Source: Turicibacter sp. TJ11
GTDB lineage: Bacteria > Bacillota_I > Bacilli_A > MOL361 > Turicibacteraceae
Length of the DNA stretch: 64,000 nucleotides
Reading direction: 5' to 3'
NCBI RefSeq assembly: GCF_021497505.1
Contig: NZ_CP069349.1
Span: 2,197,780-2,261,779, forward strand
Part shown: piece after piece, positions 1-8,054 of the stretch
How the letters are laid out: each line of letters opens with the position of its first letter
Position numbering within the stretch: position 1 is the stretch's first letter
Translations under genes and position numbers: made by a program
Notes under the pieces: model-generated
Seen by the model: only the letters and a program-made list of their open reading frames with translations
Database searches by the model: none
Told to the model about the DNA's origin: nothing

Positions 1-2
1 AC

Positions 3-869
3 TCGATTCAGACGATTCATATGCCAGAGGTAACATCGGCACCTGGGAGTGTCTCGCAAGTTCGTGAATGTACGGCCCAATTGATGAAAATTGCTAAAAT
101 TGGTGGAATTTCAGTCTTTATTGTCGGACATGTGACGAAAGATGGAAATATCGCTGGGCCACGTTTACTCGAGCATATGGTGGATACTGTCTTATATTTT
201 GAAGGAGATCGTCATCATACGTATCGTATTTTACGAGCAGTTAAAAACCGATTTGGGTCAACGAATGAGATTGGAATCTTTGATATGAAAGAAGAGGGGC
301 TTGATGAAGTGACGAATGCTTCAGAGGTCTTCTTAGAAGATCGCACGAAAGGATTACCAGGAACGGCGATTATGGCCTCAATTGAAGGAACACGTCCAAT
401 CTTAGTTGAGATTCAATCATTATTAACGCCGACTTCATTTGGAAATCCAAAACGAATGGCATCTGGAGTGGATCATAATCGTGTGTCTTTAATTTTAGCC
501 GTGCTTGAAAAACGTATGGGATTCTTCTTACAAAATCAAGATACATATGTGAAAGTAACTGGTGGTGTAAAGTTAGATGAACCGGCTGTCGATTTAGCAA
601 TTGTGGCAAGTATTGTTTCAAGTTATAAAGATAAAATGACGCCAAGTGGCGATGTATATATGGGAGAGGTTGGATTAACCGGTGAAATTCGACGTGTCTC
701 TCGTATCGAAGAGCGTGTCAAAGAAGCGAAAAAACTTGGGTTTACGCGCGCAATTATTCCAAAGAAAAATATAGGTGGATGGACAGCTCCAAAAGGAATG
801 GAGATTGTTGGGGTTGATACCATTTCGGATGCACTTAAAGCAATGTTTAAAGATGATTTGAAGTTCTAG
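3..869 (+). CDS. radA: DNA repair protein RadA/Sms, 5'-truncated by the window edge
   Basis: RadA is a RecA-like ATPase that promotes branch migration of recombination intermediates in the cytoplasm. The open frame runs in from the window edge, so the zinc finger and Walker A region are missing. What remains begins inside the ATPase core with SIQT...[15 protein letters not shown]. It carries the family-specific KNRFG motif at about residues 83-87 of the visible part, then the Lon-protease-like C-terminal domain ([26 protein letters not shown]). The first ATG at 21 is internal to the protein and is not the start. The match to the RadA family is clear by eye. A small gene set (DUF4349-like protein, lipoprotein) follows on the same strand. 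Confidence 0.95.
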   Translation, partial: SIQTIHMPEVTSAPGSVSQVRECTAQLMKIAKIGGISVFIVGHVTKDGNIAGPRLLEHMVDTVLYFEGDRHHTYRILRAVKNRFGSTNEIGIFDMKEEGLDEVTNASEVFLEDRTKGLPGTAIMASIEGTRPILVEIQSLLTPTSFGNPKRMASGVDHNRVSLILAVLEKRMGFFLQNQDTYVKVTGGVKLDEPAVDLAIVASIVSSYKDKMTPSGDVYMGEVGLTGEIRRVSRIEERVKEAKKLGFTRAIIPKKNIGGWTAPKGMEIVGVDTISDALKAMFKDDLKF

Positions 870-901
870 TCGTAGCCAGCTTATTGAAGGGGGCGACGGA
901 T

Positions 902-1735
902 TTGGGAGTATGGAATTTTTTAAAGCGTGTCTTTTGGTTGATGATAACAGCAATTATGGTACTTATTCTTGTTAGTTTAATTCCATTATCATTTAAGGAA
1001 AGAATAGAAAGTGACGAAAGCGATGAGGTAATCCCATCGCTTTCGTCGTCATTAATCAATGATGAGTCATCTCAGACGTATTTTAATATTTCAATTAAAA
1101 TGAATGTTTCACAAATTAGTGAGAGTTTATCACAATTAAATGTATTAGTTCAACAGGGATCGGGGACGGTGATGTCATCTAGTTTAGTAGCAATAGATCA
1201 AATGTTGGAAAGCTACATGGGTTCATGTATCTTAGAAATTGAGTCAACAGAGGTGGAAGAATTTTTACAGCAGGTTGAGCTCATAGGGCAAATTACTCAG
1301 ATGGAGACATATACTAATAGTGAAGTCTTAGTAACGGAAGATATAGATAGTTGGTTATCGAATTTAAGTATGCAACAATCGAAATATCAGACACTGCTTT
1401 CAGAGGCAGAGACCGTTAGCGAAATTATCAAAATCGAAGAAGAATTAGCACGAGTTCAAGTAGAGATGGATAAATGGTCTGCCTTGAAAGCTCAAGATGA
1501 TGTTGCGAGAAATAAAGTGACAATCATTTTTGAACTGAAAGAGCAAGAAATCCAAGATGATTCAAGATGGGGAGTAATGATTCAAAATGAGCTGTCCGTT
1601 CAACTGAATCGAATTAGCCAAGTGACACGTTGGTTATTAGTTAAATTGATCGGGCTAGTTCCATATGTCGTCATTTTATTCGTGGTCATACTCATTATGC
1701 GATGTTTATTTAGGGGACGTAAACGGAAACGATGA
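902..1735 (+). CDS. DUF4349-like membrane protein with extracytoplasmic coiled coil
   Basis: No specific function is known. The 277-residue protein has an N-terminal membrane segment at about residues 9-29, an extracytoplasmic region and a coiled-coil stretch (QSKYQTLLSEAETVSEIIKIEEELARVQVEM split over about 155-190). A second membrane segment near the end (LIGLVPYVVILFVVILIMR) precedes a basic cytoplasmic tail. This order is typical of DUF4349 proteins, and the assignment rests on that architecture. I place the start at TTG 902 because AAGGGGG at 887-893 lies at a suitable distance; a longer frame from TTG 884 would begin inside that site. It lies 14 bp before a lipoprotein gene and probably shares its transcript. 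Confidence 0.7.
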   Translation: MGVWNFLKRVFWLMITAIMVLILVSLIPLSFKERIESDESDEVIPSLSSSLINDESSQTYFNISIKMNVSQISESLSQLNVLVQQGSGTVMSSSLVAIDQMLESYMGSCILEIESTEVEEFLQQVELIGQITQMETYTNSEVLVTEDIDSWLSNLSMQQSKYQTLLSEAETVSEIIKIEEELARVQVEMDKWSALKAQDDVARNKVTIIFELKEQEIQDDSRWGVMIQNELSVQLNRISQVTRWLLVKLIGLVPYVVILFVVILIMRCLFRGRKRKR

Positions 1736-1749
1736 AAGGATGGTAGAAG

Positions 1750-2769
1750 ATGAAGAAATGGTTGATTAGTGGGGGAATCCTCATTCTCATCTTATTGGGG
1801 TGTTCGCAAATCTGGCAAGTTGACAATGCTATGACGATAGAGGGGACGGTTCTTCAAATTAGTGAGGCTTCGGTGTTATTATCTCAAAAAAAGGAAATCA
1901 GCATGGATGACTTAGTGAAGACTTATGAAGAATGGATGGAGGGGGATTATGATTTAATTTCTGTTTCAAATGTCGAAGGTGTTGAAGTGGGGATGAAATT
2001 ACGTGTAATCATTTCAGGCACGATTGCAGAAAGTTATCCATCCCAGACCCAAGCTAAATCATATGAGATTTTAAATCAACTTCAAATTCCGAAAGAAGAA
2101 TCGGATGAGATGACTATGGCTCCAGAAAATCCGTATAATCAAGAGTTACTTGATATTTTTCCTAAAACCGTCGGTCTGAATCAATTATTTAATGGGTATG
2201 CTGAATATGGCCACTTTCAAACGTTAAAAAAAGCTCAAGAATTTGGATCTGTCTTTCAGATTATATTTGATGGGATGATGACGGATGGGTATGGAGAAAG
2301 CGTGGATCGGTTATTCCAATTAACCTATGAAATTACCGATGAAATGGTTATTGAACAGATTTATAATGAAGATCCTTATAATCAATTAAAAGACTCCAGA
2401 TTATTAAATTCGATTATACCTAATAAAGTTTTATTAAAATTGCCGCTTGAAGTCGGAAATAGTTGGACACAAACATTTAGTTATCAAGAAAAAGAATATA
2501 CAGCAATGACAGAGATTGTTCGGATTGAAACGAATAAAGATGGAAGGGGAACATATGAAACATTTACAACTGTGGCAGATATAGAAGGAGATTATAATGG
2601 ATGTTATAAAGAAACTCGAGTATTTACTACGGGTAGCGGTATGACCTCGTTTAGCAGTCTCTTTTCATTTGAATCAATAGGCACGGATGATGAAGATTTT
2701 GAACAGTCAGATGATTTATATCTTTTTGGTTACTCTTTATCAGCTGAAAATATTATTATTAGAGAATAA
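1750..2769 (+). CDS. putative lipoprotein of unknown function
   Basis: The 339-residue product starts with a lipoprotein signal: MKKW, a hydrophobic stretch and the lipobox LLGC with Cys18 as the predicted lipid-modified residue. The mature part should sit on the outer face of the membrane. It is rich in acidic and aromatic residues and has no motif I recognise. It follows the DUF4349-like gene by 14 bp, so the two may work together at the cell surface. Its stop codon touches the left arm of the terminator that an IS has split, so its transcripts now meet the IS-borne terminator at 2822-2855. Confidence 0.75.
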   Translation: MKKWLISGGILILILLGCSQIWQVDNAMTIEGTVLQISEASVLLSQKKEISMDDLVKTYEEWMEGDYDLISVSNVEGVEVGMKLRVIISGTIAESYPSQTQAKSYEILNQLQIPKEESDEMTMAPENPYNQELLDIFPKTVGLNQLFNGYAEYGHFQTLKKAQEFGSVFQIIFDGMMTDGYGESVDRLFQLTYEITDEMVIEQIYNEDPYNQLKDSRLLNSIIPNKVLLKLPLEVGNSWTQTFSYQEKEYTAMTEIVRIETNKDGRGTYETFTTVADIEGDYNGCYKETRVFTTGSGMTSFSSLFSFESIGTDDEDFEQSDDLYLFGYSLSAENIIIRE

Positions 2770-2787
2770 AAAAAGACCAAATAAGTT
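2768..2787. terminator. left half of a native bidirectional terminator split by the IS
   Basis: The arm AAAAAAAGACCAAA at 2768-2781 pairs perfectly with TTTGGTCTTTTTTT at 4487-4500. With the IS and one target copy removed, the two form a 14-bp stem around a 4-nt TAAG loop. This would have served both the lipoprotein gene (+) and the antiporter gene (-), whose stop codons flank it. Confidence 0.85.
2780..2787. repeat. IS1182-type element target duplication, left copy
   Basis: AATAAGTT here is repeated exactly at 4481-4488, directly abutting both inverted-repeat ends of the element. It corresponds to the loop and adjacent stem bases of the interrupted terminator. Confidence 0.85.
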
Positions 2788-2821
2788 GAGGGCACTGAAA
2801 AACAACTCACAAAAAAAGGAA

Positions 2822-2855
2822 AACACTGAAGCTTGAAGGGTTTCAGTGTTTTTTT
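2822..2855 (+). terminator. IS-internal terminator upstream of the transposase
   Basis: AACACTGAA (2822-2830) pairs with TTCAGTGTT (2842-2850) and is followed by a T run. It lies before the transposase promoter, so it should stop transcripts entering from the lipoprotein gene. It both shields the transposase from read-through and replaces the broken host terminator. Confidence 0.8.
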
Positions 2856-2863
2856 ATCATTTG

Positions 2864-2872
2864 TGATATAAT
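2864..2872 (+). promoter_or_regulatory. extended -10 promoter of the IS1182 transposase
   Basis: TGaTATAAT lies about 30 bp before the transposase ATG and just after the internal terminator. No good -35 is seen, as is common for extended -10 promoters. Confidence 0.6.
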
Positions 2873-2904
2873 GACTTGACTAATGACATTTTTGGAGGCT
2901 CATC

Positions 2905-4485
2905 ATGATTAAAGACTTTGAACAATTATCCTTAAATCTTTCTCAAGGACATCCCTTATACGATAAAATCGTTCCCAAAAATCATCCCTTACGTTTAATC
3001 GAGGAACAGATTGATTTTTCATTTGTCACACCGTTACTAAGTGATCGTTATTCCATTGATTATGGACGTCCTGCCTATTCTCCTGAAGTCATGTTTAAGT
3101 TATTATTCCTTAAAATGCTTTACAATCTGTCGGATGAGCGTGTCATTCAAGAGGCTCAAGTCAATATGGCTTATAAATACTTTTTGAATTTAGACCCCGA
3201 GGATCCACTCATGCATCCGTCTTCCTTAACTAAGTTCAGAAAACTGAGATTAAATCAGGAGGACATCTTAGAGGATTTATTAGGTGAAGTGATTAACCAA
3301 GCGATTCAAAAGAACTTAATTCCATCAAAGACACTGATCATGGATGCCACACATACACGAAGTCAGTATAAAGTTAAAACTCCCATTGAGAATTTAAGAG
3401 AGGTTTCTAAAAATATCCGAAAACAACTTTATCGTTACGTTCCTGAGGTGAAGGATCATGTTCCTCCAAAGCTTCATTCCACTGCTTCACTTGAAGAAGA
3501 GGTCATTTATACTCAAGAATTAATAGAGTTTTCTCATCGCTATCAAGATAAAAATAGACAGATTCAAGAAGCGAGAGAAAAAGCGTTAGATATCCTAAAA
3601 AATGGAACCTACCAAGCCATTCTTTCTGTCTCAGATCCAGAAGCTAAAATGGGTTATAAATCTAAAACTGAGGCGTTTGCCGGATATAAGACACATCTAG
3701 CCATCACGGAGGAGCGTCTCATGACAGCGATTGAAGTGACCACGGGTGAAGTCAGTGATGGAAAGTATTTGAAAACATTGGTTGAAAAATCAAAAAAGAA
3801 CGGGATAGAAGTGAAAGAAGTCTTAGCGGATGCCGCCTATTCAAGTAAAGAGAACTTAGGGTACATGGAGCAAGAAAATATAACGGCTGTAACGCCGTTA
3901 AATCCAATTGTCTTAAATGGTGGAAAACGAGAAGTTGAAGGATTTGAATATAATAAAGATGCGGGACAAATGAGATGTCCAGCTGGACATTTAAGTGTCA
4001 GAAAAGCCCGTACGGGAAAGAAAAATCAAAAAACAAATCAGAGTTTAACCTATTACTTTGAAATAGAAAAATGTAAGCATTGTCCTTTAAGAGATGGGTG
4101 CTATAAACCTGGGGCAAAATCTAAAACTTATTCCATGACCCTTAAATCGGACATTCATCAAAAAGCCATCGACTATCAGAAGACAAATGAATTTAAGGAT
4201 AGGAAAAAACAACGTTATAAAATTGAGGCGAAAAATGCCGAGTTAAAACAGTCTCACGGATTTCAAACATGTAAATTCGCGGGACTTTTCGGCATGAAAA
4301 TCCAGGCCTATTTAACAGCTTTTGTCGTTAATACGAAGAGAATAGTGAAGTTAGTGACAGAAAAACAAGCTATCTTTCAGATAAGTTTATTGGATCTCAT
4401 ACAAAAAATGGATATGATAGAGAATAAGGAAAAAGGAGCCTATTATTTTATAAATAATAAGCTCCTTTTTCAGTGGCCTCAATAA
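2905..4485 (+). CDS. tnp: IS1182-family DDE transposase
   Basis: This 526-residue DDE transposase would cut and join the IS ends. The N-terminal part (about 55-125, SPEVMFKLLFLKMLYNLSDE) matches the DUF772-type region of this family. Candidate catalytic residues are Asp147 (LIMDATH), Asp309 (LADAAYSS) and Glu441 (IEAKNAELKQ). A zinc-ribbon-like segment with CPAGH and CKHCPLRDGC lies at about 355-400. GGAGG sits before the ATG. The last codon CAA uses two target-duplication bases and the stop TAA lies wholly in the duplication, so the reading frame leaves the element. The 3' end also encodes the right terminator hairpin. There is no frameshift; it appears intact. Confidence 0.92.
   Translation: MIKDFEQLSLNLSQGHPLYDKIVPKNHPLRLIEEQIDFSFVTPLLSDRYSIDYGRPAYSPEVMFKLLFLKMLYNLSDERVIQEAQVNMAYKYFLNLDPEDPLMHPSSLTKFRKLRLNQEDILEDLLGEVINQAIQKNLIPSKTLIMDATHTRSQYKVKTPIENLREVSKNIRKQLYRYVPEVKDHVPPKLHSTASLEEEVIYTQELIEFSHRYQDKNRQIQEAREKALDILKNGTYQAILSVSDPEAKMGYKSKTEAFAGYKTHLAITEERLMTAIEVTTGEVSDGKYLKTLVEKSKKNGIEVKEVLADAAYSSKENLGYMEQENITAVTPLNPIVLNGGKREVEGFEYNKDAGQMRCPAGHLSVRKARTGKKNQKTNQSLTYYFEIEKCKHCPLRDGCYKPGAKSKTYSMTLKSDIHQKAIDYQKTNEFKDRKKQRYKIEAKNAELKQSHGFQTCKFAGLFGMKIQAYLTAFVVNTKRIVKLVTEKQAIFQISLLDLIQKMDMIENKEKGAYYFINNKLLFQWPQ
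4430..4470. terminator. bidirectional terminator inside the 3' end of the transposase gene
   Basis: AAAAAGGAGC (4430-4439) pairs with GCTCCTTTTT (4461-4470), and TATTATTTA pairs with TAAATAATA inside it, giving a stem of about 19 bp. A-run and T-run flanks allow termination both ways. It ends transposase mRNA and also stops antiporter transcripts entering from the right. Confidence 0.8.
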
Positions 4486-4488
4486 GTT
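4481..4488. repeat. IS1182-type element target duplication, right copy
   Basis: AATAAGTT matches 2780-2787. Its TAA at 4483-4485 is the stop codon of the transposase. Confidence 0.85.
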
Positions 4489-4500
4489 TGGTCTTTTTTT
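4487..4500. terminator. right half of the split native terminator
   Basis: TTTGGTCTTTTTTT is the exact complement of 2768-2781. It directly precedes the stop codon of the converging antiporter gene. Confidence 0.8.
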
Positions 4501-4502
4501 GA

Positions 4503-5723
4503 TTAAGCGATTTTTTGCTCAAAAGCGGGTTCGTTGTTAACAACACTAGATTTTTTAGAAAAGACTATTTTAAGTAGGACAGGAGTAATAACTGTTGTCA
4601 CAACAACCATAATTACGATTGGTCCAAAGAAGACAGTTCCCATTAATCCAAAGGCTGAACCTTTACTAGCCACGATGAGGGCAACTTCTCCCCTTGAAAC
4701 CATTCCTGTTCCAATTTGAATGGCTTCTTTAGTAGTATAGCGACATAGCTTAGCCCCAAGTCCGCAACCTAATATTTTTGTTAAGATAGCCATGATAACT
4801 AAAGCAACTGAGAAGGCGACTAAAGCCGGCGTCATTTCTGGAATAACAACTTTAATTCCGATACTTGCGAAGAAGATAGGTGATAATAACATATAAGCCG
4901 TTGTTTCAAAACGATTCATGATGTAATGTTTACGAGGTGTGTTTGATAAAACTAACCCTGCCATGAATGCTCCAGTAATATCAGCTACTCCGAAGAAGTG
5001 TTCAGCACAGAATGATAATAATAAACAGAAGACGAATGATAAAACAACGAATCGTCTGAGATCCATATTATATCGGTTCATGCTGTGTTCCATTGCTCTA
5101 GAGAATAAGAATCCGGCAACCCCACCAACAATAAAGAATAATACGATTTTAATCAATACAAGTCCGATACTCACATCTGTACTTGTTGCACTTGTTACGA
5201 CCGTTAAGGCGATGACTCCTAAAATATCATCGATGATGGCGGCACCTAAAATTGCATTACCAGCACGAGTATTTAGTTTTCCGAGTTCTTTTAATGTTTC
5301 AACCGTAATACTCACCGATGTCGCAGTAAGAATAATTCCGATAAAGATATTTTGTAATAGCGGTGCAGCAGCTGCATCTGAGATTCCGCCTTTATTAAAC
5401 ATTGAAGCAAGAGCGAATCCACCAGCTAGGGGAATAATCATCCCTAGGATAGCAATCACAATCGAAGCTTTTCCTGTCTTTTTCAATTCTTTAATATCTG
5501 TTTCGAGCCCTGCCGTAAACATTAAAACAATCACGCCTAGTTCAGCGACTTGGAGAATAAAATCTGTTTCATGTAAAATGTTTAAACAAGCCGGGCCGAG
5601 TAATAATCCTGCCAACAAGGCACCTACAACTTGTGGTAATTGAATTTTTTTAGTTAGTAATCCGAGTAGCTTTGTACTCATTAAAATTAAAGCAATGTCA
5701 AATAGAAATTCGTAAGACAACAT
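4503..5723 (-). CDS. CPA2-type cation/proton antiporter
   Basis: A 406-residue integral membrane exchanger that probably swaps Na+ or K+ for protons. It has about 12 hydrophobic segments and the paired aspartates in AAIIDDILGVIAL (about residues 164-168), the ion-binding site of the electrogenic NapA/KefB-like CPA2 group. The opening LPQVVGALLAGLLLGP is also typical. There is no C-terminal TrkA/RCK domain, unlike full KefB/C. AGGAGGG precedes the ATG. It is transcribed alone, divergently from the FUSC-like gene, from a good promoter at 5760-5788. The exact ion cannot be told from sequence. Confidence 0.88.
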   Translation of the reverse strand: MLSYEFLFDIALILMSTKLLGLLTKKIQLPQVVGALLAGLLLGPACLNILHETDFILQVAELGVIVLMFTAGLETDIKELKKTGKASIVIAILGMIIPLAGGFALASMFNKGGISDAAAAPLLQNIFIGIILTATSVSITVETLKELGKLNTRAGNAILGAAIIDDILGVIALTVVTSATSTDVSIGLVLIKIVLFFIVGGVAGFLFSRAMEHSMNRYNMDLRRFVVLSFVFCLLLSFCAEHFFGVADITGAFMAGLVLSNTPRKHYIMNRFETTAYMLLSPIFFASIGIKVVIPEMTPALVAFSVALVIMAILTKILGCGLGAKLCRYTTKEAIQIGTGMVSRGEVALIVASKGSAFGLMGTVFFGPIVIMVVVTTVITPVLLKIVFSKKSSVVNNEPAFEQKIA

Positions 5724-5759
5724 CGTTTCTACTCCCTCCTAATTTTTTCACATTGAGAA

Positions 5760-5788
5760 ATTATACCCCCATATTCCAGTATTTACAA
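5760..5788 (-). promoter_or_regulatory. sigma-A-type promoter of the antiporter gene
   Basis: Read on the minus strand: TTGTAA (5788-5783), a 17-bp spacer and TATAAT (5765-5760), about 36 bp before the ATG. Confidence 0.65.
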
Positions 5789-5919
5789 TTGAAAAAGTTA
5801 TGAAAAACGATTTCATTTTTGTAAAATTTTACAATTATTCAATATAATTTATTTTTTCATTTAATGGTTATAAGATTTATAAAATAATAAAAAATAGACC
5901 AAACATTAACTTTCAAAAG

Positions 5920-5970
5920 ATAATTTAACAAATAATGATTTGACTTTCTAATCCTTATTTGTTAAATTAT
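5920..5970. repeat. 16-bp perfect inverted repeat around the FUSC-gene promoter
   Basis: ATAATTTAACAAATAA at 5920-5935 is the exact complement of 5955-5970, with 19 nt between. The -35 TTGACT lies between the arms and the -10 lies in the right arm. This geometry suits an operator for a dimeric regulator; the regulator is unknown. Confidence 0.7.
5940..5968 (+). promoter_or_regulatory. promoter of the FUSC-like gene
   Basis: TTGACT at 5940-5945, a 17-bp spacer and TAAATT at 5963-5968. It is embedded in the 16-bp inverted repeat, which suggests it is controlled. Confidence 0.55.
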
Positions 5971-6003
5971 TCAATATTAAATTTTTGGGGGGAAGGTGGT
6001 CTA

Positions 6004-7584
6004 GTGAAACAAAAATTTATTTCAAAGACAATTATGTTTATTTTAAATTTGGTCTTTGTCATGTTTTTTCAAAATATTTTTGGAGTGACTAACAAGATGG
6101 TTGGAATTGTTGTTTTAATCATTGGATTAGCTATTACTGAAAAAGACTTAACACAAAACTTAGGCGTGTTAACTATTGAATTATTGATCATTAATTTATT
6201 GATGGGAATTTTAAGTTATTTAACCTTATTAAATCCTATTCTAGGATTAGTAATTAATTTCTTCTTTATTTTTTATGTGACTTACGGTACCGTAGCAGGA
6301 AATAAAAAGCCGTATCATTTTTCTTTTATTTTAGGTTATTTATTTTTAACCCTGAATTCTCCTCCAACATTAAGTGAATTACCTGGACGTCTAGTTGCAT
6401 TAACTGGCGGGACGTTTATGATTGTTGGATTACAATGGGTATTTAATCGAAATACTTACACTAACATTTTAAATACACAATTAGATAGGGTACTAACCTG
6501 TTTGCATCAGCGAATGGAACGAATCATTGCAGGAGATAATCGTAGCTATCCAGAAGAGGCGATGTCGCTTCAAGATGGAGTCAGTCAATTTATGAAAGTA
6601 ACATACGATAGACGAAGTTTTAAAGGGCCGTTAACGCCAGAAAGTATGTATCGCATAACTGAAATAATTGCATTTGAAAAAATGTATTATTTATTAGACG
6701 ATGTAGCCCAAGATTATAAAGCAGGGCATATTGATAAAACAGTACTTAATGAACTTTATACCTTTATTAAAGACCTACAAGAAGGAGATTTATCAGATGC
6801 CAACAAATTAATTAGTAAGTGGGAAAAGGACGCAATGCCCGTTTCAATCATTAATTTTAAAAAAGCAGTTCAAGTGTTACAGGGTGCCAAAAAGCAAGAA
6901 TATCCTCTTTATAAGCAGGGATTATTAAAACAATTTGTAAAGGGAATTGATAAAGAGTCATATGCTTATAAATTTTCACTTCGATTAGCTATTTTAGTTG
7001 GACTTTCGTTATTTATTGTTCAATTATTTAATCTGACTTATGGACGTTGGTTTTGTTTTACTATTCTTGCCCTTGTTCAGCCAGGATTCGAGGAGAGTCG
7101 TCAGAAAACAATTTATCGATTCCTTGGGACCTTTGTTGGTGTTATTTTATTTATTATTTTAATTAGCGTATTTAAAAATGATTCCCAGCTAGCAATGATT
7201 GTTTTGGTTGCTTCTTATATTGGGACGTATATGAATCGTTATGATTTGAAGATGATTTTTATAACCGTTCAAGCTTTAGGGGCTGCTATTATTGGAACAA
7301 CAGGATCTATTGTGATTGGAAATCGTGTTTTTTATCTTATCATTGGGGCTTTTGTGGCATATATCGGAAATAAATTCTTGTTTACTATTCGTGAACAGGA
7401 AGTTAGTCAACATTATTTGGACTTATATGAAAAAGATAAAAAGCATTTATTACTTGATCCAAAAGATTATCCTCATTCAATGATTGTTGAAGCTTATCAT
7501 TTTCTACAAGTGGGACAAATAGAAAAAGAAAAATACCAAGAATGGTTAACGATTAGTTTTGATGCATTAGCTAAAGCTATTTAA
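6004..7584 (+). CDS. FUSC-family (aromatic acid exporter-like) membrane protein
   Basis: A 526-residue membrane protein with two hydrophobic blocks of about six segments each (roughly 1-150 and 330-460), separated by a soluble helical region, and a hydrophilic C-terminal tail. This two-block layout and the phrase YGRWFCFTILALVQPGFEESRQKTIYRFLGT (about residues 340-370, shown in parts: TYGRWFCFTIL, QPGF, RFLGT) are typical of FUSC/aromatic acid exporter proteins. The substrate is unknown. I choose GTG 6004 because GGGGGGAAGGTGG lies just upstream; a frame from TTG 5959 would start inside the promoter region. It is monocistronic and ends at a strong terminator. Confidence 0.78.
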   Translation: MKQKFISKTIMFILNLVFVMFFQNIFGVTNKMVGIVVLIIGLAITEKDLTQNLGVLTIELLIINLLMGILSYLTLLNPILGLVINFFFIFYVTYGTVAGNKKPYHFSFILGYLFLTLNSPPTLSELPGRLVALTGGTFMIVGLQWVFNRNTYTNILNTQLDRVLTCLHQRMERIIAGDNRSYPEEAMSLQDGVSQFMKVTYDRRSFKGPLTPESMYRITEIIAFEKMYYLLDDVAQDYKAGHIDKTVLNELYTFIKDLQEGDLSDANKLISKWEKDAMPVSIINFKKAVQVLQGAKKQEYPLYKQGLLKQFVKGIDKESYAYKFSLRLAILVGLSLFIVQLFNLTYGRWFCFTILALVQPGFEESRQKTIYRFLGTFVGVILFIILISVFKNDSQLAMIVLVASYIGTYMNRYDLKMIFITVQALGAAIIGTTGSIVIGNRVFYLIIGAFVAYIGNKFLFTIREQEVSQHYLDLYEKDKKHLLLDPKDYPHSMIVEAYHFLQVGQIEKEKYQEWLTISFDALAKAI

Positions 7585-7622
7585 AAAAAATCACCTCTTA
7601 ATTTATTAGAGGTGATTTTTTT
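7585..7622 (+). terminator. terminator after the FUSC-like gene
   Basis: AAAATCACCTCT pairs with AGAGGTGATTTT, followed by seven Ts. Confidence 0.9.
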
Positions 7623-8010
7623 GTATGAAAGATAGGGAAGAAGTAAAAGTTATATAGAAACTGATCATTTTTTCACCTTTTTAGCATAAATTTTAATTGT
7701 CTGAATTTTTTAAAAGAGGTTCTATATGCCGTAACAGATATCTTTGATTCGTTAAAAACTAGATAAATAGTGTTCTACTAGTTTGTTAAAAAGATATTCT
7801 CTATGGCTACATCTGATAGATTAAAGTTTTGCTAAATGTTTTAGGAAGCGAAAATTAATTAGGCTTCTATAAAATGAGGAAATTTTAAGTAGTTGCGAAG
7901 GTCAGCCATTTGTAAGACAGTTTAGTGTTTTTGATGGATAAGATGACTGCGGTAAGATAGTGAAAATTGTTTCAGAAATCATCGAAAGTTCAGCAATAAT
8001 TAACATTTTT
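7623..8010. other. intergenic region without a recognisable gene
   Basis: About 390 bp of AT-rich sequence with stops in all frames. It holds an imperfect hairpin at 7738-7797 (listed separately) and ends at the glpX promoter. It is either a long untranslated leader or the decayed remains of a gene; I cannot tell which. Confidence 0.5.
7738..7797. repeat. imperfect 60-bp inverted repeat
   Basis: ATATCTTT (7738-7745) pairs with AAAGATAT (7790-7797), and AAACTAG (7756-7762) with CTAGTTT (7778-7784). The unpaired parts contain GTTAA in the same orientation on both sides. No T run follows, so it is not an ordinary terminator. Confidence 0.45.
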
Positions 8011-8019
8011 TGATATAAT
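8011..8019 (+). promoter_or_regulatory. extended -10 promoter of glpX
   Basis: TGaTATAAT lies 35 bp before the glpX ATG, with no clear -35. Confidence 0.55.
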
Positions 8020-8054
8020 GAGAGAGGAAATTTATCATTTAGGAGGGTTTCAAC

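Larger units (their letters stand above)
2788..4480 (+). mobile_element. IS1182-family insertion sequence, intact, 1693 bp
   Basis: The ends are inverted repeats: GAGGGCACTGAAAAA at 2788-2802 and its near-complement at 4466-4480 (one mismatch in 15). They are flanked by the 8-bp duplication AATAAGTT. The element holds one transposase gene and carries its own hairpin terminators close to each end (2822-2855 and 4430-4470). From memory, IS1182 elements are recorded as preferring palindromic targets; this copy sits in the loop of a perfect 14-bp hairpin. The ORF is open throughout, so the element may be active. Confidence 0.9.

Noticed and set aside
884-901. TTG start 18 bp upstream for the DUF4349-like gene
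   Set aside because: It lies at the ribosome-binding site AAGGGGG; TTG 902 has proper spacing.
2788-2806. An IS1182 end placed at the A-run (2768) with a 35-bp imperfect inverted repeat
   Set aside because: The apparent longer repeat is the split host terminator. The 8-bp direct repeat places the ends at 2788 and 4480.
4939-5643. 234-codon open frame antisense to the antiporter gene
   Set aside because: It mirrors the codon structure of the real gene, has low-complexity composition and no ribosome-binding site.
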